A stretch of 50,016 nucleotides of DNA, taken from DATCJY01 sp036562565 (GTDB taxonomy: Bacteria > Bacteroidota > Bacteroidia > Flavobacteriales_D > Sanyastnellaceae). The DNA is taken from NCBI GenBank assembly GCA_036562565.1, contig DATCJY010000077.1, positions 1-50,016 of the forward strand, written 5' to 3'. This document shows positions 16,625-25,070 of this stretch, piece by piece. The translations under genes were made by a program, and so were the position numbers. How positions within the stretch are numbered: position 1 is the stretch's first letter; every line of letters begins with the position of its first letter. The notes under the pieces were generated by a model. The model was not told where the DNA came from, searched no databases, and was given only the letters and a program-made list of their open reading frames with translations.

Positions 16625-16632
16625 TATATTTG
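16625..16632 (+). promoter_or_regulatory. Predicted -7 element for the pyruvate dehydrogenase genes
   Basis: TATATTTG matches TAnnTTTG, 31 bp before the pdhA ATG. A T-rich GTTTT upstream is closer than the usual 19 bp. Confidence 0.5.
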
Positions 16633-16663
16633 CACCCATACATTTTGTAGTTATTTGAAAAAC

Positions 16664-17719
16664 ATGGCAACAGATACAGCCACAAAAAAATCTAGTGTGA
16701 AAAAGAACACAATCGGTACTGCAAAACCTGCAGGCACATATCCCAAGGAGAGTTATATCAAATGGTATCGCGAGATGCTCTTGATGCGCAAGTTTGAAGA
16801 GAAATGCGGTGCTCTCTATATCCAACAGAAATTCGGTGGATTCTGCCACTTGTATATTGGACAAGAAGCTATTCTTTCCGGTATGATGGAAGTTATCCGT
16901 CCTACCGACCGCGTTATAACCGCATACCGCGACCACGCGCATCCACTCGCTATGGGAAGCGACCCTAAGAAAGTAATGGCTGAGCTATATGGTAAAATAA
17001 CAGGGCTCTCCAAAGGAAAAGGTGGCTCCATGCACATGTTTGACAAAGAAAAAAACCTCTTTGGCGGACACGGAATTGTAGGTGCTCAAATCCCGATGGG
17101 TGCTGGTATTGCATTTGCCGATAAATACAACAACAACGATAACGTAACGCTTTGCTTCTTCGGAGATGGTGCAGCTCGCCAAGGAGCGCTTTATGAGACC
17201 TTCAACATGGCTATGACCTGGAAGCTGCCTGTGATTTTCATTATTGAAAATAACAACTATGCAATGGGTACTTCCGTTGCACGCACTTCCAACGTTACAG
17301 ACCTTAAAACACTAGGAGCTTCATTCGAAATGCCTAGCTTCACCGTGAACGGTATGAAACCAGAAACGGTGGCAGATGCCATTGCTGAAGCCGCTGCAAG
17401 AGCTCGTGCAGGTGAAGGTCCTACCCTTTTGGATATTCAAACCTACCGCTACAAAGGCCACAGCATGAGCGACCCTCAGAAGTATCGTACCAAAGAAGAA
17501 GTAGCAACTTACCAGCAACAAGACCCCATTGAATATGTACTGAAAGTCATTCGCGACAACAAATGGATGACAGAAGAGCAAATCGCTTCAGTGGAAGAGG
17601 AAATCAAAAATCAAATTGAAGAAGCTGTGAAATTTGCTGAAGAATCTCCGCTTCCAACTGCTGACGAGCTATACAAAGATGTCTATACACAAGAAGACTA
17701 TCCTTTTGTGATGGACTAA
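16664..17719 (+). CDS. pdhA: Pyruvate dehydrogenase E1 component subunit alpha
   Basis: 351 residues from the ATG at 16664 (a TTG 9 bases upstream is less likely). A short Lys/Thr-rich N-terminus precedes the E1-alpha domain: MRKFEEKCGALY, GGFCHLYIGQEA, and DRVITAYRDHAHPLAMG. The thiamine-diphosphate motif is GDGAARQGALYE...NNNYAMGTS, and the YRYKGHSMSDPQKYRTKEE phosphorylation-loop region follows. It decarboxylates pyruvate and reductively acetylates the E2 lipoyl group. It is followed by E2, with no E1-beta gene between. Confidence 0.95.
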   Translation: MATDTATKKSSVKKNTIGTAKPAGTYPKESYIKWYREMLLMRKFEEKCGALYIQQKFGGFCHLYIGQEAILSGMMEVIRPTDRVITAYRDHAHPLAMGSDPKKVMAELYGKITGLSKGKGGSMHMFDKEKNLFGGHGIVGAQIPMGAGIAFADKYNNNDNVTLCFFGDGAARQGALYETFNMAMTWKLPVIFIIENNNYAMGTSVARTSNVTDLKTLGASFEMPSFTVNGMKPETVADAIAEAAARARAGEGPTLLDIQTYRYKGHSMSDPQKYRTKEEVATYQQQDPIEYVLKVIRDNKWMTEEQIASVEEEIKNQIEEAVKFAEESPLPTADELYKDVYTQEDYPFVMD

Positions 17720-17798
17720 AGCGCTTGTTGTAAAAGTGAGAATCATTGAATCATAGATCTCTTTCTGAGAAAGTAAAATTTTTGAATAGAATAAACGA

Positions 17799-19049
17799 AT
17801 GGCTGAAATAGTAAGAATGCCTAAGCTCAGCGATACCATGACCGAAGGAACGGTAGCTGCATGGCATAAAAAAGTAGGAGATAAAGTGAAGAGTGGTGAA
17901 CTCCTCGCAGAAATCGAGACCGATAAGGCAACAATGGAGTTCGAATCCTTTCAGGACGGTGTGCTCTTGCACATAGGTGTAGAAAAAGGAAAAACCGCTC
18001 CTGTAGATTCTATCTTGGCTATTCTTGGTAAAGAAGGCGAAGACATCAGCGCCCTGCTCAATGAATCTACTCCGGCTGCCGCTCCTAAAGAAGAGAAAAA
18101 AGCCGAAGCTCCTAAAGCAGAAGAGCCTAAGGCTGCCGTGAAAGAAGTTGCTCCTGTTGAAGCCAAAGCCTCTACACCGGCTCCTGCTTCCACCGGTGGC
18201 CGTGTAAAAGCTTCTCCGCTGGCTAAAAAAATCGCAGAAGAAAAAGGAATTGATATCAGCCGTGTTGCCGGTAGTGGCGACAACGGTCGCATTATCAAAC
18301 GCGATATTGAAAACTTCACTCCCGGTAGTGGTGGCACTACTGCACCGGCTTTTGTGGCCGCAGGTACTGAAAGCTACACCGAGGAGAACGTTTCTCAAAT
18401 GCGCAAAACCATTGCTCGCAGACTGGCTGAAAGCAAATTCTCAGCGCCTCACTTCTATCTCACCATGGAGATTGATATGGACAACGCTATCAAAGCGCGC
18501 AAGTCCATCAATGAGATGAGTGAAACCAAAATCTCGTTTAATGACATGGTGGTTAAAGCCGCGGCTATGGCATTGCGCAAGCATCCAAAAGTGAACTCAT
18601 CCTGGAGAGGTGAAACCATCCGCTATAATGAACACATTCATATAGGTGTTGCTGTCGCGGTAGATGAAGGATTGTTGGTTCCTGTTGTTCGTTTTGCCAA
18701 CGAGAAGGGCCTTGCACAAATCGGTGCCGAAGTAAAAATGTTTGCCGAAAAAGCGAAGAACAAAAAACTTCAACCGGCAGATTGGGAAGGCAACACCTTC
18801 ACCATTTCTAACTTGGGCATGTTCGGCATTGAAGAGTTCACTGCAATCATTAACCCACCAGATGCTTGCATCTTGGCTGTGGGGGCTATCAAGTCTACTC
18901 CTGTAGTGAAAGGCGGGCAAGTAGTTCCGGGCAATGTAATGAAGGTGACCTTGAGCTGTGACCACCGCGTAGTGGATGGTGCAACAGGCGCGGCATTTCT
19001 TCAAACACTCAAATCATATCTTGAGAATCCGGTAATGATGTTGGTGTAA
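17799..19049 (+). CDS. pdhC: Dihydrolipoamide acetyltransferase (E2) of pyruvate dehydrogenase
   Basis: 416 residues. One lipoyl domain (about 2-77) with the lipoylated lysine in EIETDKATMEFES, an Ala/Glu/Lys/Pro-rich linker (about 88-135), a peripheral subunit-binding domain (about 136-172, ASPLAKKIAEEKGIDISRVAGSGDNGRI), and the catalytic domain (about 195-416) with the active-site motif DHRVVDGATGA. It transfers the acetyl group to CoA and forms the complex core. Having a single lipoyl domain resembles alpha-proteobacterial and mitochondrial E2. It lies 79 bases after pdhA and before a terminator. Confidence 0.95.
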   Translation: MAEIVRMPKLSDTMTEGTVAAWHKKVGDKVKSGELLAEIETDKATMEFESFQDGVLLHIGVEKGKTAPVDSILAILGKEGEDISALLNESTPAAAPKEEKKAEAPKAEEPKAAVKEVAPVEAKASTPAPASTGGRVKASPLAKKIAEEKGIDISRVAGSGDNGRIIKRDIENFTPGSGGTTAPAFVAAGTESYTEENVSQMRKTIARRLAESKFSAPHFYLTMEIDMDNAIKARKSINEMSETKISFNDMVVKAAAMALRKHPKVNSSWRGETIRYNEHIHIGVAVAVDEGLLVPVVRFANEKGLAQIGAEVKMFAEKAKNKKLQPADWEGNTFTISNLGMFGIEEFTAIINPPDACILAVGAIKSTPVVKGGQVVPGNVMKVTLSCDHRVVDGATGAAFLQTLKSYLENPVMMLV

Positions 19050-19078
19050 CATCCCAACTCCAAAAAGAAATACAACCA

Positions 19079-19108
19079 AAAAGGCAGCTCATTAGGCTGC
19101 CTTTTTTA
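19079..19108 (+). terminator. Intrinsic terminator after pdhC
   Basis: AAGGCAGC and GCTGCCTT pair around TCATTAG, followed by a T run. It also lies downstream of the convergent GyrI-like gene. Confidence 0.85.
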
Positions 19109-19131
19109 TTGCATTATCGTTATAGAAACAG

Positions 19132-19758
19132 TTATTTGACAAATGGCTCTCTCAAAATGGTCTTCAATTTATCAGGAGCCGTTTTGCGAAAATCTGAAAG
19201 ATAGATTTCATGATGATGACCACCTCGCTTTAAATGATGCCCGTTCATGAAGGCTTCTATTTGTCTTAAACTTTCGCGCTCTGTTGAGAAGGGACCGATG
19301 TGCATCATCTGAACACTAGTGCCTTCATTCATCTCAAAGTATTCCACATCTTTCACCTTTACATCTTTCTTCTTTTTCAAGGCCAGTTCTTTGCCTGATT
19401 CTACATCCTCTTTTGTAACAAAATCCGGAATGCGAATAAGCAAGCGATATTCCCATTCGCTACGAGGCACCTCCACAGCTGAAGACTCAATTGTTTGATT
19501 CGGAAAACGAATTTCATCAAACCACCACAACCCTTCCAGTTTAGGAACTACAAAATCCATTTGTTTCTCTTTCATCTGAAACTTAATGGTGTATGCCGTT
19601 GAGTACAGTGCCGCTATATTCTTGGAAAACATTTCTTCTGAAGGATCGCCTTTACCAACTATCGAGAGATATCGACACGCTCCGATTTCTACTATATGAG
19701 GTTCCGTTTTAGCTGTATAGTACGCTTTATCCGTCTTGGTTAAATCAACTTTTTTCAT
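19132..19758 (-). CDS. GyrI-like domain protein
   Basis: 208 residues matching the stand-alone GyrI-like small-molecule-binding family. The N-terminal KKVDLTKTDKAYYTAKTEPHIVEIGACRYLSIVGKGDP is the hallmark opening, with the DFVVPKLEGLWWFDE and VQMMHIGPFSTERESLRQIEAFM segments following. There is no HTH, so it is not an AraC-type regulator. Related domains bind drugs or other small molecules; the ligand is unknown. Next upstream on the same strand are an SRPBCC protein and a Crp-family regulator. Confidence 0.88.
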   Translation of the reverse strand: MKKVDLTKTDKAYYTAKTEPHIVEIGACRYLSIVGKGDPSEEMFSKNIAALYSTAYTIKFQMKEKQMDFVVPKLEGLWWFDEIRFPNQTIESSAVEVPRSEWEYRLLIRIPDFVTKEDVESGKELALKKKKDVKVKDVEYFEMNEGTSVQMMHIGPFSTERESLRQIEAFMNGHHLKRGGHHHEIYLSDFRKTAPDKLKTILREPFVK

Positions 19759-19825
19759 GGGATATCTGCTTTAGAGCAAATGTTAGATTTAACCGTGACA
19801 TATGTATGTCAGGAGTAAATACATC

Positions 19826-20257
19826 TTATCCAAGATTTTCAGCCAATTCCTTTAGCTTCTCATTCATCGCGCGGAAGCCTTGTTCGGTTTTGCTTAGGTC
19901 TATCATGGATACCAGCAACCCGCTGAATTTTTCGCGTTGAATAAAATGAACCGATCCATCTGCGTTAGGTTGTAGCTCAAAGATGTGATGACCATCAAAC
20001 AACCCTCTGATTAATAATTTCCCTAACCAAGAAAATTCTTTATGCTCGATCAATGATTTTACCTCTGGGTTGAACTGCATGGCCTTTCCTTCGGAAGGAT
20101 GAATTTTCACCTTGAGTTTTCCGCCTTGGACACGATTGCCGGAGATCTTTTTGATAAATGGATTCCACTTAGGATAAGCTTCAAAATCCATGAGGATAGA
20201 CCAAATCTTTTGAGGTGTGGCATTAATTGTAATTGCGGTAGAGATTTCCTTTTTCAT
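19826..20257 (-). CDS. SRPBCC (START-like) domain protein
   Basis: 143 residues from the ATG at 20257; a longer frame to 20323 lacks family sequence. The protein is a single SRPBCC/polyketide-cyclase-like fold: EISTAITINATPQKIWSILMDFEAYPKWNPFIKKISG, then FSWLGKLLIRGLFDGHHIFELQPNADGSVHFIQREKFSG, and a C-terminal helix ending MNEKLKELAENLG. Such proteins bind hydrophobic ligands; the ligand is unknown. It lies 62 bases after the Crp-family gene, so the two are likely one transcript. Confidence 0.85.
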   Translation of the reverse strand: MKKEISTAITINATPQKIWSILMDFEAYPKWNPFIKKISGNRVQGGKLKVKIHPSEGKAMQFNPEVKSLIEHKEFSWLGKLLIRGLFDGHHIFELQPNADGSVHFIQREKFSGLLVSMIDLSKTEQGFRAMNEKLKELAENLG

Positions 20258-20319
20258 GTGTGGTTTGTAATTGACACCGCAAAAGTCCCCTGTTAAGTCC
20301 CGTTTGGTTTTGACAAAAG

Positions 20320-20901
20320 TCAAGAGGATTTCTCTAAGGTCTTTTTACGTATCCTACTAAAGGTTTCAGGTGTCATCCCCAACATAGAAGCGATGTATTG
20401 CAACGGAACATCTTGGAACAATGGCTTGTTTGTTTCAAACCACAGTTGATAGCGCTGCTCGGCAGTCATGGCCAAATGCTGCACGATGCGCTCCTCCATC
20501 ACAGCAAAACATTTTGCAATGAAAAGCTTTTCCAACTCTTGCCACTTAGGAACAACATGTGCTATGTTTTTATAATCGCTGTAGTCTATCACAAAAAGTT
20601 CGCAATCGGTAATGGCTTGGATATTCCATCGTGCAGGCTGTCTGAAAAGAAATGCAGAGAGGTCAACGGTAAAATACCCTTTAGATGAAATCCATTTGGT
20701 GACTTCTTTATCACCCAATTCAAAATGCTCGCGCATGTAGCCCGATCTTACGAATCCGAGTTTGTCACAATATCGGTCGCGCTTTACGAAATACTCTCCC
20801 TTTTCCAATTGAACCGGATGGAAGTATTTGGTTATCTCTACAAGTTCTTCCTTGCTCAATGGGAAGTAAGCATGAATATAATGTTCTAGCTCTGTCAACA
20901 T
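20320..20901 (-). CDS. Crp/Fnr-family transcriptional regulator
   Basis: 193 residues. An N-terminal cyclic-nucleotide-binding-like barrel (about 1-120; FHPVQLEKGEYFVKRDRYCDKLGFVRSGYMRE) is followed by a C-terminal winged helix (about 140-190; LQYIASMLGMTPETFSRIRKK is the recognition helix). No Fnr iron-sulphur cysteine cluster is present. This is the common Bacteroidota type of short Crp regulator, whose effector is usually unknown. Its own neighbours (SRPBCC, GyrI-like, and LLM on the same strand) are candidate targets; that is inference. Confidence 0.88.
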   Translation of the reverse strand: MLTELEHYIHAYFPLSKEELVEITKYFHPVQLEKGEYFVKRDRYCDKLGFVRSGYMREHFELGDKEVTKWISSKGYFTVDLSAFLFRQPARWNIQAITDCELFVIDYSDYKNIAHVVPKWQELEKLFIAKCFAVMEERIVQHLAMTAEQRYQLWFETNKPLFQDVPLQYIASMLGMTPETFSRIRKKTLEKSS

Positions 20902-20947
20902 CGGTATCTTTCCTGCATCAGTGCGGCACCTTGTTACATATCATCCA

Positions 20948-21982
20948 TTATTTGGCCAACGCCTTTCTTACAGCAGGTGCTACCACTGTACCGAACAATT
21001 CAATGGACTTCATAATCATGGAATGGCTTGGAGCCCCTACGTCCATTTGTGCAACAAAGCGTGTATGACCGAACCATTCATGCTGCAATAAAATCTTATC
21101 GATGATTGCATTGGGCTCACCAATGAAATAAGCTCCTTCCCTATCAGTTGAATTGAGATAGACTTGCTTGGGAAGTCCACTCCAACCGCGCTCTCTGCCA
21201 ATCTTATTGATTTGTGCGGCATAATAAGGATAGTAAGTATCCTTTATTTCTTCGGTTGCTCCGATAAATGTATGCGAGTTAATAGCCACTTGCATTTTGG
21301 CCGGGTCATGACCAAATTGCTTGTAATTCTCTTTGTAATAATCCACCAGCGGTTTGAAATTATAAGGTGCCCCACCGATGATTGCGAATGTAATAGGAAG
21401 CCCCAAGCGCGCTGCACGCAAAACGGAATTAGGAGTACCGCCCACCGCTATCCACACCGGGATATGTTCCTGATAGGTTTCAGGATAGATGGTCGCATCA
21501 TTCAATCGCTGAGTGAACTTGCCTTGCCAATTGATGTTTTTTCCTTTGTTCTGTTGTATCTCAAGTAGCATAGCCAGCTTCTCTTCAAACAACACATCGT
21601 AGTTATGGAGCTCAAAACCGAATAAAGGAAACGACTCGATAAAACTTCCTCTACCGGCCATGATGTGCACACGACCTTTGCTGATATTATCAACCATGGC
21701 AAAGTCTTCATAAACTCGCACCGGGTCTGTTGAACTCAACACGGTTACTGCCGAACCGAGTTTAATCTTCTTGGTAATCGCAGCAGCTGCACTGAGAAAT
21801 ATCTGAGGCGATGTGATGGCATAATCCTCGCGGTGATGCTCCCCTACTTCGAAGACATCTAGACCAACTTCATCTGCGAGCTTCACCTGCTCCAACATTT
21901 CACTGAGGCGTTGCGAAGGCGAAAGTTTGACTACTGTAGGATCCACTCCTACATCGCCAAACATGGATATCCCTAATTCCAT
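20948..21982 (-). CDS. LLM-class flavin-dependent oxidoreductase (luciferase-like)
   Basis: 344 residues from the ATG at 21982; a TTG at 22024 adds 14 unlike residues. MELGISMFGDVGVDP is the usual opening of this F420/FMN-independent-named subgroup. EVGEHHREDYAITSPQIFLSAAAAITKKIKLGSAVTVLSSTDPVRVYEDFAMVDNISKGRVHIMAGRG is the bacterial-luciferase signature, and PVWIAVGGTPNSVLRAARLGLPITFAIIGG the second conserved block. It is a monooxygenase or reductase using reduced flavin; the substrate is unknown. Confidence 0.9.
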   Translation of the reverse strand: MELGISMFGDVGVDPTVVKLSPSQRLSEMLEQVKLADEVGLDVFEVGEHHREDYAITSPQIFLSAAAAITKKIKLGSAVTVLSSTDPVRVYEDFAMVDNISKGRVHIMAGRGSFIESFPLFGFELHNYDVLFEEKLAMLLEIQQNKGKNINWQGKFTQRLNDATIYPETYQEHIPVWIAVGGTPNSVLRAARLGLPITFAIIGGAPYNFKPLVDYYKENYKQFGHDPAKMQVAINSHTFIGATEEIKDTYYPYYAAQINKIGRERGWSGLPKQVYLNSTDREGAYFIGEPNAIIDKILLQHEWFGHTRFVAQMDVGAPSHSMIMKSIELFGTVVAPAVRKALAK

Positions 21983-22064
21983 TGTGTAAGGACAGATTAA
22001 ATTACTTTCATTATTCTGGGACAAGAATAGACAGGCTAGCGGCTTGAACCCAATTGTAGTTGAT

Positions 22065-22304
22065 TTATTTGTGATAGCGCTTCACTATCATGGAGCGGAT
22101 ATTATCATACCCTCCGGCTAACATTATTGCACCGGGAAACATTAATAATGAAACACTACACTGCATGAGGAATTCCCTTAATCCTGCATCAAACAACACA
22201 ACCGAAGGAAGCGCAAGAAGCATAATCAATAATAAATTGAACATCCAAAACCACATGCGGTTGCTGACATAATGCAGTAGAAAACGCTTCCTCAATTGCT
22301 TCAT
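22065..22304 (-). CDS. Small membrane protein
   Basis: 79 residues with two predicted membrane helices (about 17-39 and 48-66) and basic ends (KQLRKRF at the start, VKRYHK at the end). No family recognised. It lies between the LLM gene and the pirin gene, both on the same strand. Hydrophobic composition and a clean ATG argue for a real gene. Confidence 0.5.
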   Translation of the reverse strand: MKQLRKRFLLHYVSNRMWFWMFNLLLIMLLALPSVVLFDAGLREFLMQCSVSLLMFPGAIMLAGGYDNIRSMIVKRYHK

Positions 22305-22349
22305 GTTACCGGTGTTAATACAGCAAAGATATCAAAACCGTTGATGTTT

Positions 22350-23513
22350 CTACAGGGAGCTCTTCACCTCGCTACGACCATCGGAATGCTGAGCAAAACG
22401 CGGTCTGCTGCGATCATGCACTTGGTCATATCGAGGCCAAGGCCATCCACCAAATCTTGTTTTATGAAAATCCTCAAAGGCCTGCTGAATCTCTTCTTTT
22501 GTATTCATCACAAACGGACCGTACTGCATTACCGGCTCATTGATAGGCTTTCCTTGTAAAATGAAAATGCTCGCAGCACTGGATGTGGTCCTTAATGTGG
22601 TAGGAATTTTTGCATCGAGATAAGCACCGTGATACTTGCTCAGTTTGGTTTCATTGATCAGCAACTCAGCACCTTCATAAAAGTACAGACTCCGATTCAA
22701 TACGCCATTGCTCACTGGCAATGTGACTTGTGAATTGGGCTCCATCTTAATGTTGACGATGAGCACTTCGTTGCGTTCATCGGCTGCCCATGAGTTAGGT
22801 GGTGGTGCTACTGCCTTATCCTTACCCCATTTGCCGGCAATCAACTCTACCAATACTTTCTTATTATCAAATCTTAGGTATGGAATGGACTCTCTCCACA
22901 ACATCTTGAAGTGCGGCTCCACCATCTTGTTCTTTTTAGGAAGGTTCAACCATACCTGAAACAATTCCATCGGGTTCTCTTCTTTATCTGAAATAAGGGG
23001 GAACATTTCAGAGTGCTGAACGCCTTTACCGGCAGTCATCCATTGCACATCTCCGTTGCCATATCGTCCGGCAGCTCCCAAAGAATCAGCATGATCCACA
23101 ATTCCTTTTCTCACCACTGTGACCGTTTCAAAGCCACGGTGTGGATGCCCCGGGAATCCCGGTACCACTTTTCCGTGATACATTCTGAAACCGTCTTTGA
23201 TGATAAAATCATCACCCAACTGGCGCCCCTTGAAATATGATTTAGCCGGTCCCATGTTTTCATTGCCCACCGGAAAATGATCTTCGTGGTGTACACAAAA
23301 CAAAAACGGATCTTGTGTATCCCATTGAAAACCCAATGGAAATTGACGCTTTACAGCCGTCTGTTCACTCTCAGCCGCGCCTTCCGAATTCAATTCACGG
23401 GACGAATTTTCGTCCTTGTCCTTGGCGGCAAACAACCATGGAAATGAAAACAATCCGATTGATGCCGCAGCCAACCGCTGCATTGCGTTTCTTCTGGTGA
23501 GACCTTTTGCCAT
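22350..23513 (-). CDS. Pirin-family protein with twin-arginine-like signal
   Basis: 387 residues from the ATG at 23513. The N-terminus reads MAKGLTRRNAMQRLAAASIGLFSFPWLFAA, which looks like a Tat signal; a Lys/Glu-rich linker follows to about residue 60. The pirin N domain has the metal-binding motif VPGFPGHPHRGFETVTVV (two His) and QWMTAGKGVQHSEMF (His and Glu). The C-terminal pirin domain ends with FVMNTKEEIQQAFEDF. Known pirins are cytoplasmic or nuclear metal-binding proteins with quercetinase activity in some cases. An exported one is less usual. Confidence 0.88.
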   Translation of the reverse strand: MAKGLTRRNAMQRLAAASIGLFSFPWLFAAKDKDENSSRELNSEGAAESEQTAVKRQFPLGFQWDTQDPFLFCVHHEDHFPVGNENMGPAKSYFKGRQLGDDFIIKDGFRMYHGKVVPGFPGHPHRGFETVTVVRKGIVDHADSLGAAGRYGNGDVQWMTAGKGVQHSEMFPLISDKEENPMELFQVWLNLPKKNKMVEPHFKMLWRESIPYLRFDNKKVLVELIAGKWGKDKAVAPPPNSWAADERNEVLIVNIKMEPNSQVTLPVSNGVLNRSLYFYEGAELLINETKLSKYHGAYLDAKIPTTLRTTSSAASIFILQGKPINEPVMQYGPFVMNTKEEIQQAFEDFHKTRFGGWPWPRYDQVHDRSRPRFAQHSDGRSEVKSSL

Positions 23514-23790
23514 GTCTGATGATATTAATAGTGCTAACAAATGTATCAGCACCACCCTAAAGAAAGCCTTGCAGTAAATCAAGAAAACGAATCCAACCCA
23601 TTCTATAAAGAACATTCCATATTACTCACTAAAATCAAAAAACTTGTCAGTGTTGTTACAGCATTTCTCACGAAGCTTATATGAGCCAAGCAATATGCAA
23701 CGATGACCCAAATGCATACAATGATTCCCCCATTTACAATCAACACTTTTGAATCCGATAATTATTCGTTAAACAAAAAATTCTTCAATC

Positions 23791-24450
23791 ATGAGAACAA
23801 ATCGAAACCGCTCGAACAGCGACAACAGTTCAAATAGACGGGACGACATGAGATCACGTGACAATCGTGACCAAGGCATGTCCGAATACGACCGCAGATA
23901 CGACAGTCGTTATGGTAATAACAATGATCGTAATGACCGTCCTTCATCCAATCCATCATGGAGAGACGATGACGACCGTGATCAACGCATGAGATATAAT
24001 GATGATGATTACGATTACAATCGTTCTTCAAGAGGTTATTACGATGACTCACGCGATGATCGCTCTCGCAATTCATATGACAACGACAATCGCAACTTTC
24101 GCGATAGTGACGCAGGAGATTACTTCCGCGATTTGAACGATGAGCGCTATGACAACAGAAGAAGCCAGCGGTCTGAAGGCAACATGCAGGGAGACCGTGG
24201 CTACCGTGATGACCGCAGAGGCGATGATTCATCCCAACGCTACAGCAATCACAATGATGATTACCGCGGACGTGGCCAATACGATCCGGGAAGCAACCAG
24301 CGCAATTCCGACAACTGGGGTGGTCGTGATGAACGCAGAGGAAATCAACGTTCACAATACGATTCTCATGCGAGCCATGATCGCAGTAGAGATGCACGTC
24401 ATTATGGCTTTGGCTCTGAGCGTTCTGATCGCAGAGGTCGCGACCTATAA
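23791..24450 (+). CDS. Arg/Asp/Asn/Ser/Tyr-rich intrinsically disordered protein
   Basis: 219 residues of low complexity. The sequence is built from Arg, Asp, Asn, Ser, Tyr and Gly with almost no hydrophobic residues, no Cys, and no Lys visible. Short repeated units such as DDRDQR, RDDRRGDD and RSxYD recur; charges alternate, and no folded domain, signal or membrane helix can be seen. It lies 277 bases from the divergent pirin start and 68 bases before the PepSY-like gene. The full-length open frame on the other strand, rich in Cys and His, is a by-product of the Asp/Arg codon pattern. Such proteins in Bacteroidota are sometimes stress-related; here that is inference. Confidence 0.7.
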   Translation: MRTNRNRSNSDNSSNRRDDMRSRDNRDQGMSEYDRRYDSRYGNNNDRNDRPSSNPSWRDDDDRDQRMRYNDDDYDYNRSSRGYYDDSRDDRSRNSYDNDNRNFRDSDAGDYFRDLNDERYDNRRSQRSEGNMQGDRGYRDDRRGDDSSQRYSNHNDDYRGRGQYDPGSNQRNSDNWGGRDERRGNQRSQYDSHASHDRSRDARHYGFGSERSDRRGRDL

Positions 24451-24518
24451 ACATGCATTTTTCTCAGCAACATGTTACCACTATTCATTTTACGAAGCGA
24501 ACTTAAAAACTAAAAACA

Positions 24519-24986
24519 ATGAAAAAATTAATAGCCATCGCAGCTTGGGTATTCAGCATGAATATCCTGTTTGCACAAACAACTACAACAGACTACAACT
24601 CTGTTCCTAACAACGTGTCACAACAGTTCACTAAAGATTACCCCAACTCCAATGCAGATTGGGTGGTAGATGGTGACAACAATTACATGGCTGAATTCAA
24701 AAACCCAACCACCAAAGGCGCTACGATTGTAGTATATGATCGTGATGGCCGTTTGGTACGTACGGAGTCTGAATTGGCAGAAAATTCGTATCCAAAAGAA
24801 ATCGACAACTATTATTCTAAACAATTCCCAAACACTAAGTACAAAGTTTGGAGCAGTAAAGATGCAAGAGGTACAGCTACCTATTACATCAAACACAATG
24901 GAGATGTCCATTGGTTTGATAAGGATGGGAAATACACTTCTTCTAAACGCGAGAGTACTTATCGGAAGGTGAAGCCGATGAAATAA
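24519..24986 (+). CDS. Secreted PepSY-like (BLIP-type) domain protein
   Basis: 155 residues. A signal peptide (about 1-20, cleavage after FAQ) precedes a PepSY-like repeat region. VPNNVSQQFTKDYPNSNADWVVDGDNNYMAEFKNPTTKGATIVVYDRDGRLVRTESEL is the first unit, with EIDNYYSKQFPNTKYKVWSSKDARGTATYYIKHNGDVHWFDKDGKY the second. Similar proteins are small periplasmic domains of unknown role in Bacteroidota. It lies 68 bases downstream of the Arg/Asp-rich gene and ends at a strong bidirectional terminator. Confidence 0.82.
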   Translation: MKKLIAIAAWVFSMNILFAQTTTTDYNSVPNNVSQQFTKDYPNSNADWVVDGDNNYMAEFKNPTTKGATIVVYDRDGRLVRTESELAENSYPKEIDNYYSKQFPNTKYKVWSSKDARGTATYYIKHNGDVHWFDKDGKYTSSKRESTYRKVKPMK

Positions 24987-25005
24987 TTTACTGCTTTAAA
25001 CATGT

Positions 25006-25039
25006 AAGGAGAACTACAATTGTAGTTCTCCTTTTTTTT
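25006..25039. terminator. Perfect-palindrome bidirectional terminator
   Basis: A 28-base perfect inverted repeat (AAGGAGAACTACAA and its complement) followed by T residues. It lies between the convergent PepSY-like and SDR genes. Confidence 0.85.
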
Positions 25040-25070
25040 ATGTGCGAATTATAAAACTGACCGATTGCTA

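Noticed and set aside
23789..24454. Full-length open frame on the minus strand opposite the Arg/Asp-rich gene, rich in Cys and His
   Set aside because: It has no start context, and its odd composition is the mirror of Asp/Arg/Asn codons on the other strand. The plus-strand frame has a good ATG and a spaced neighbour.
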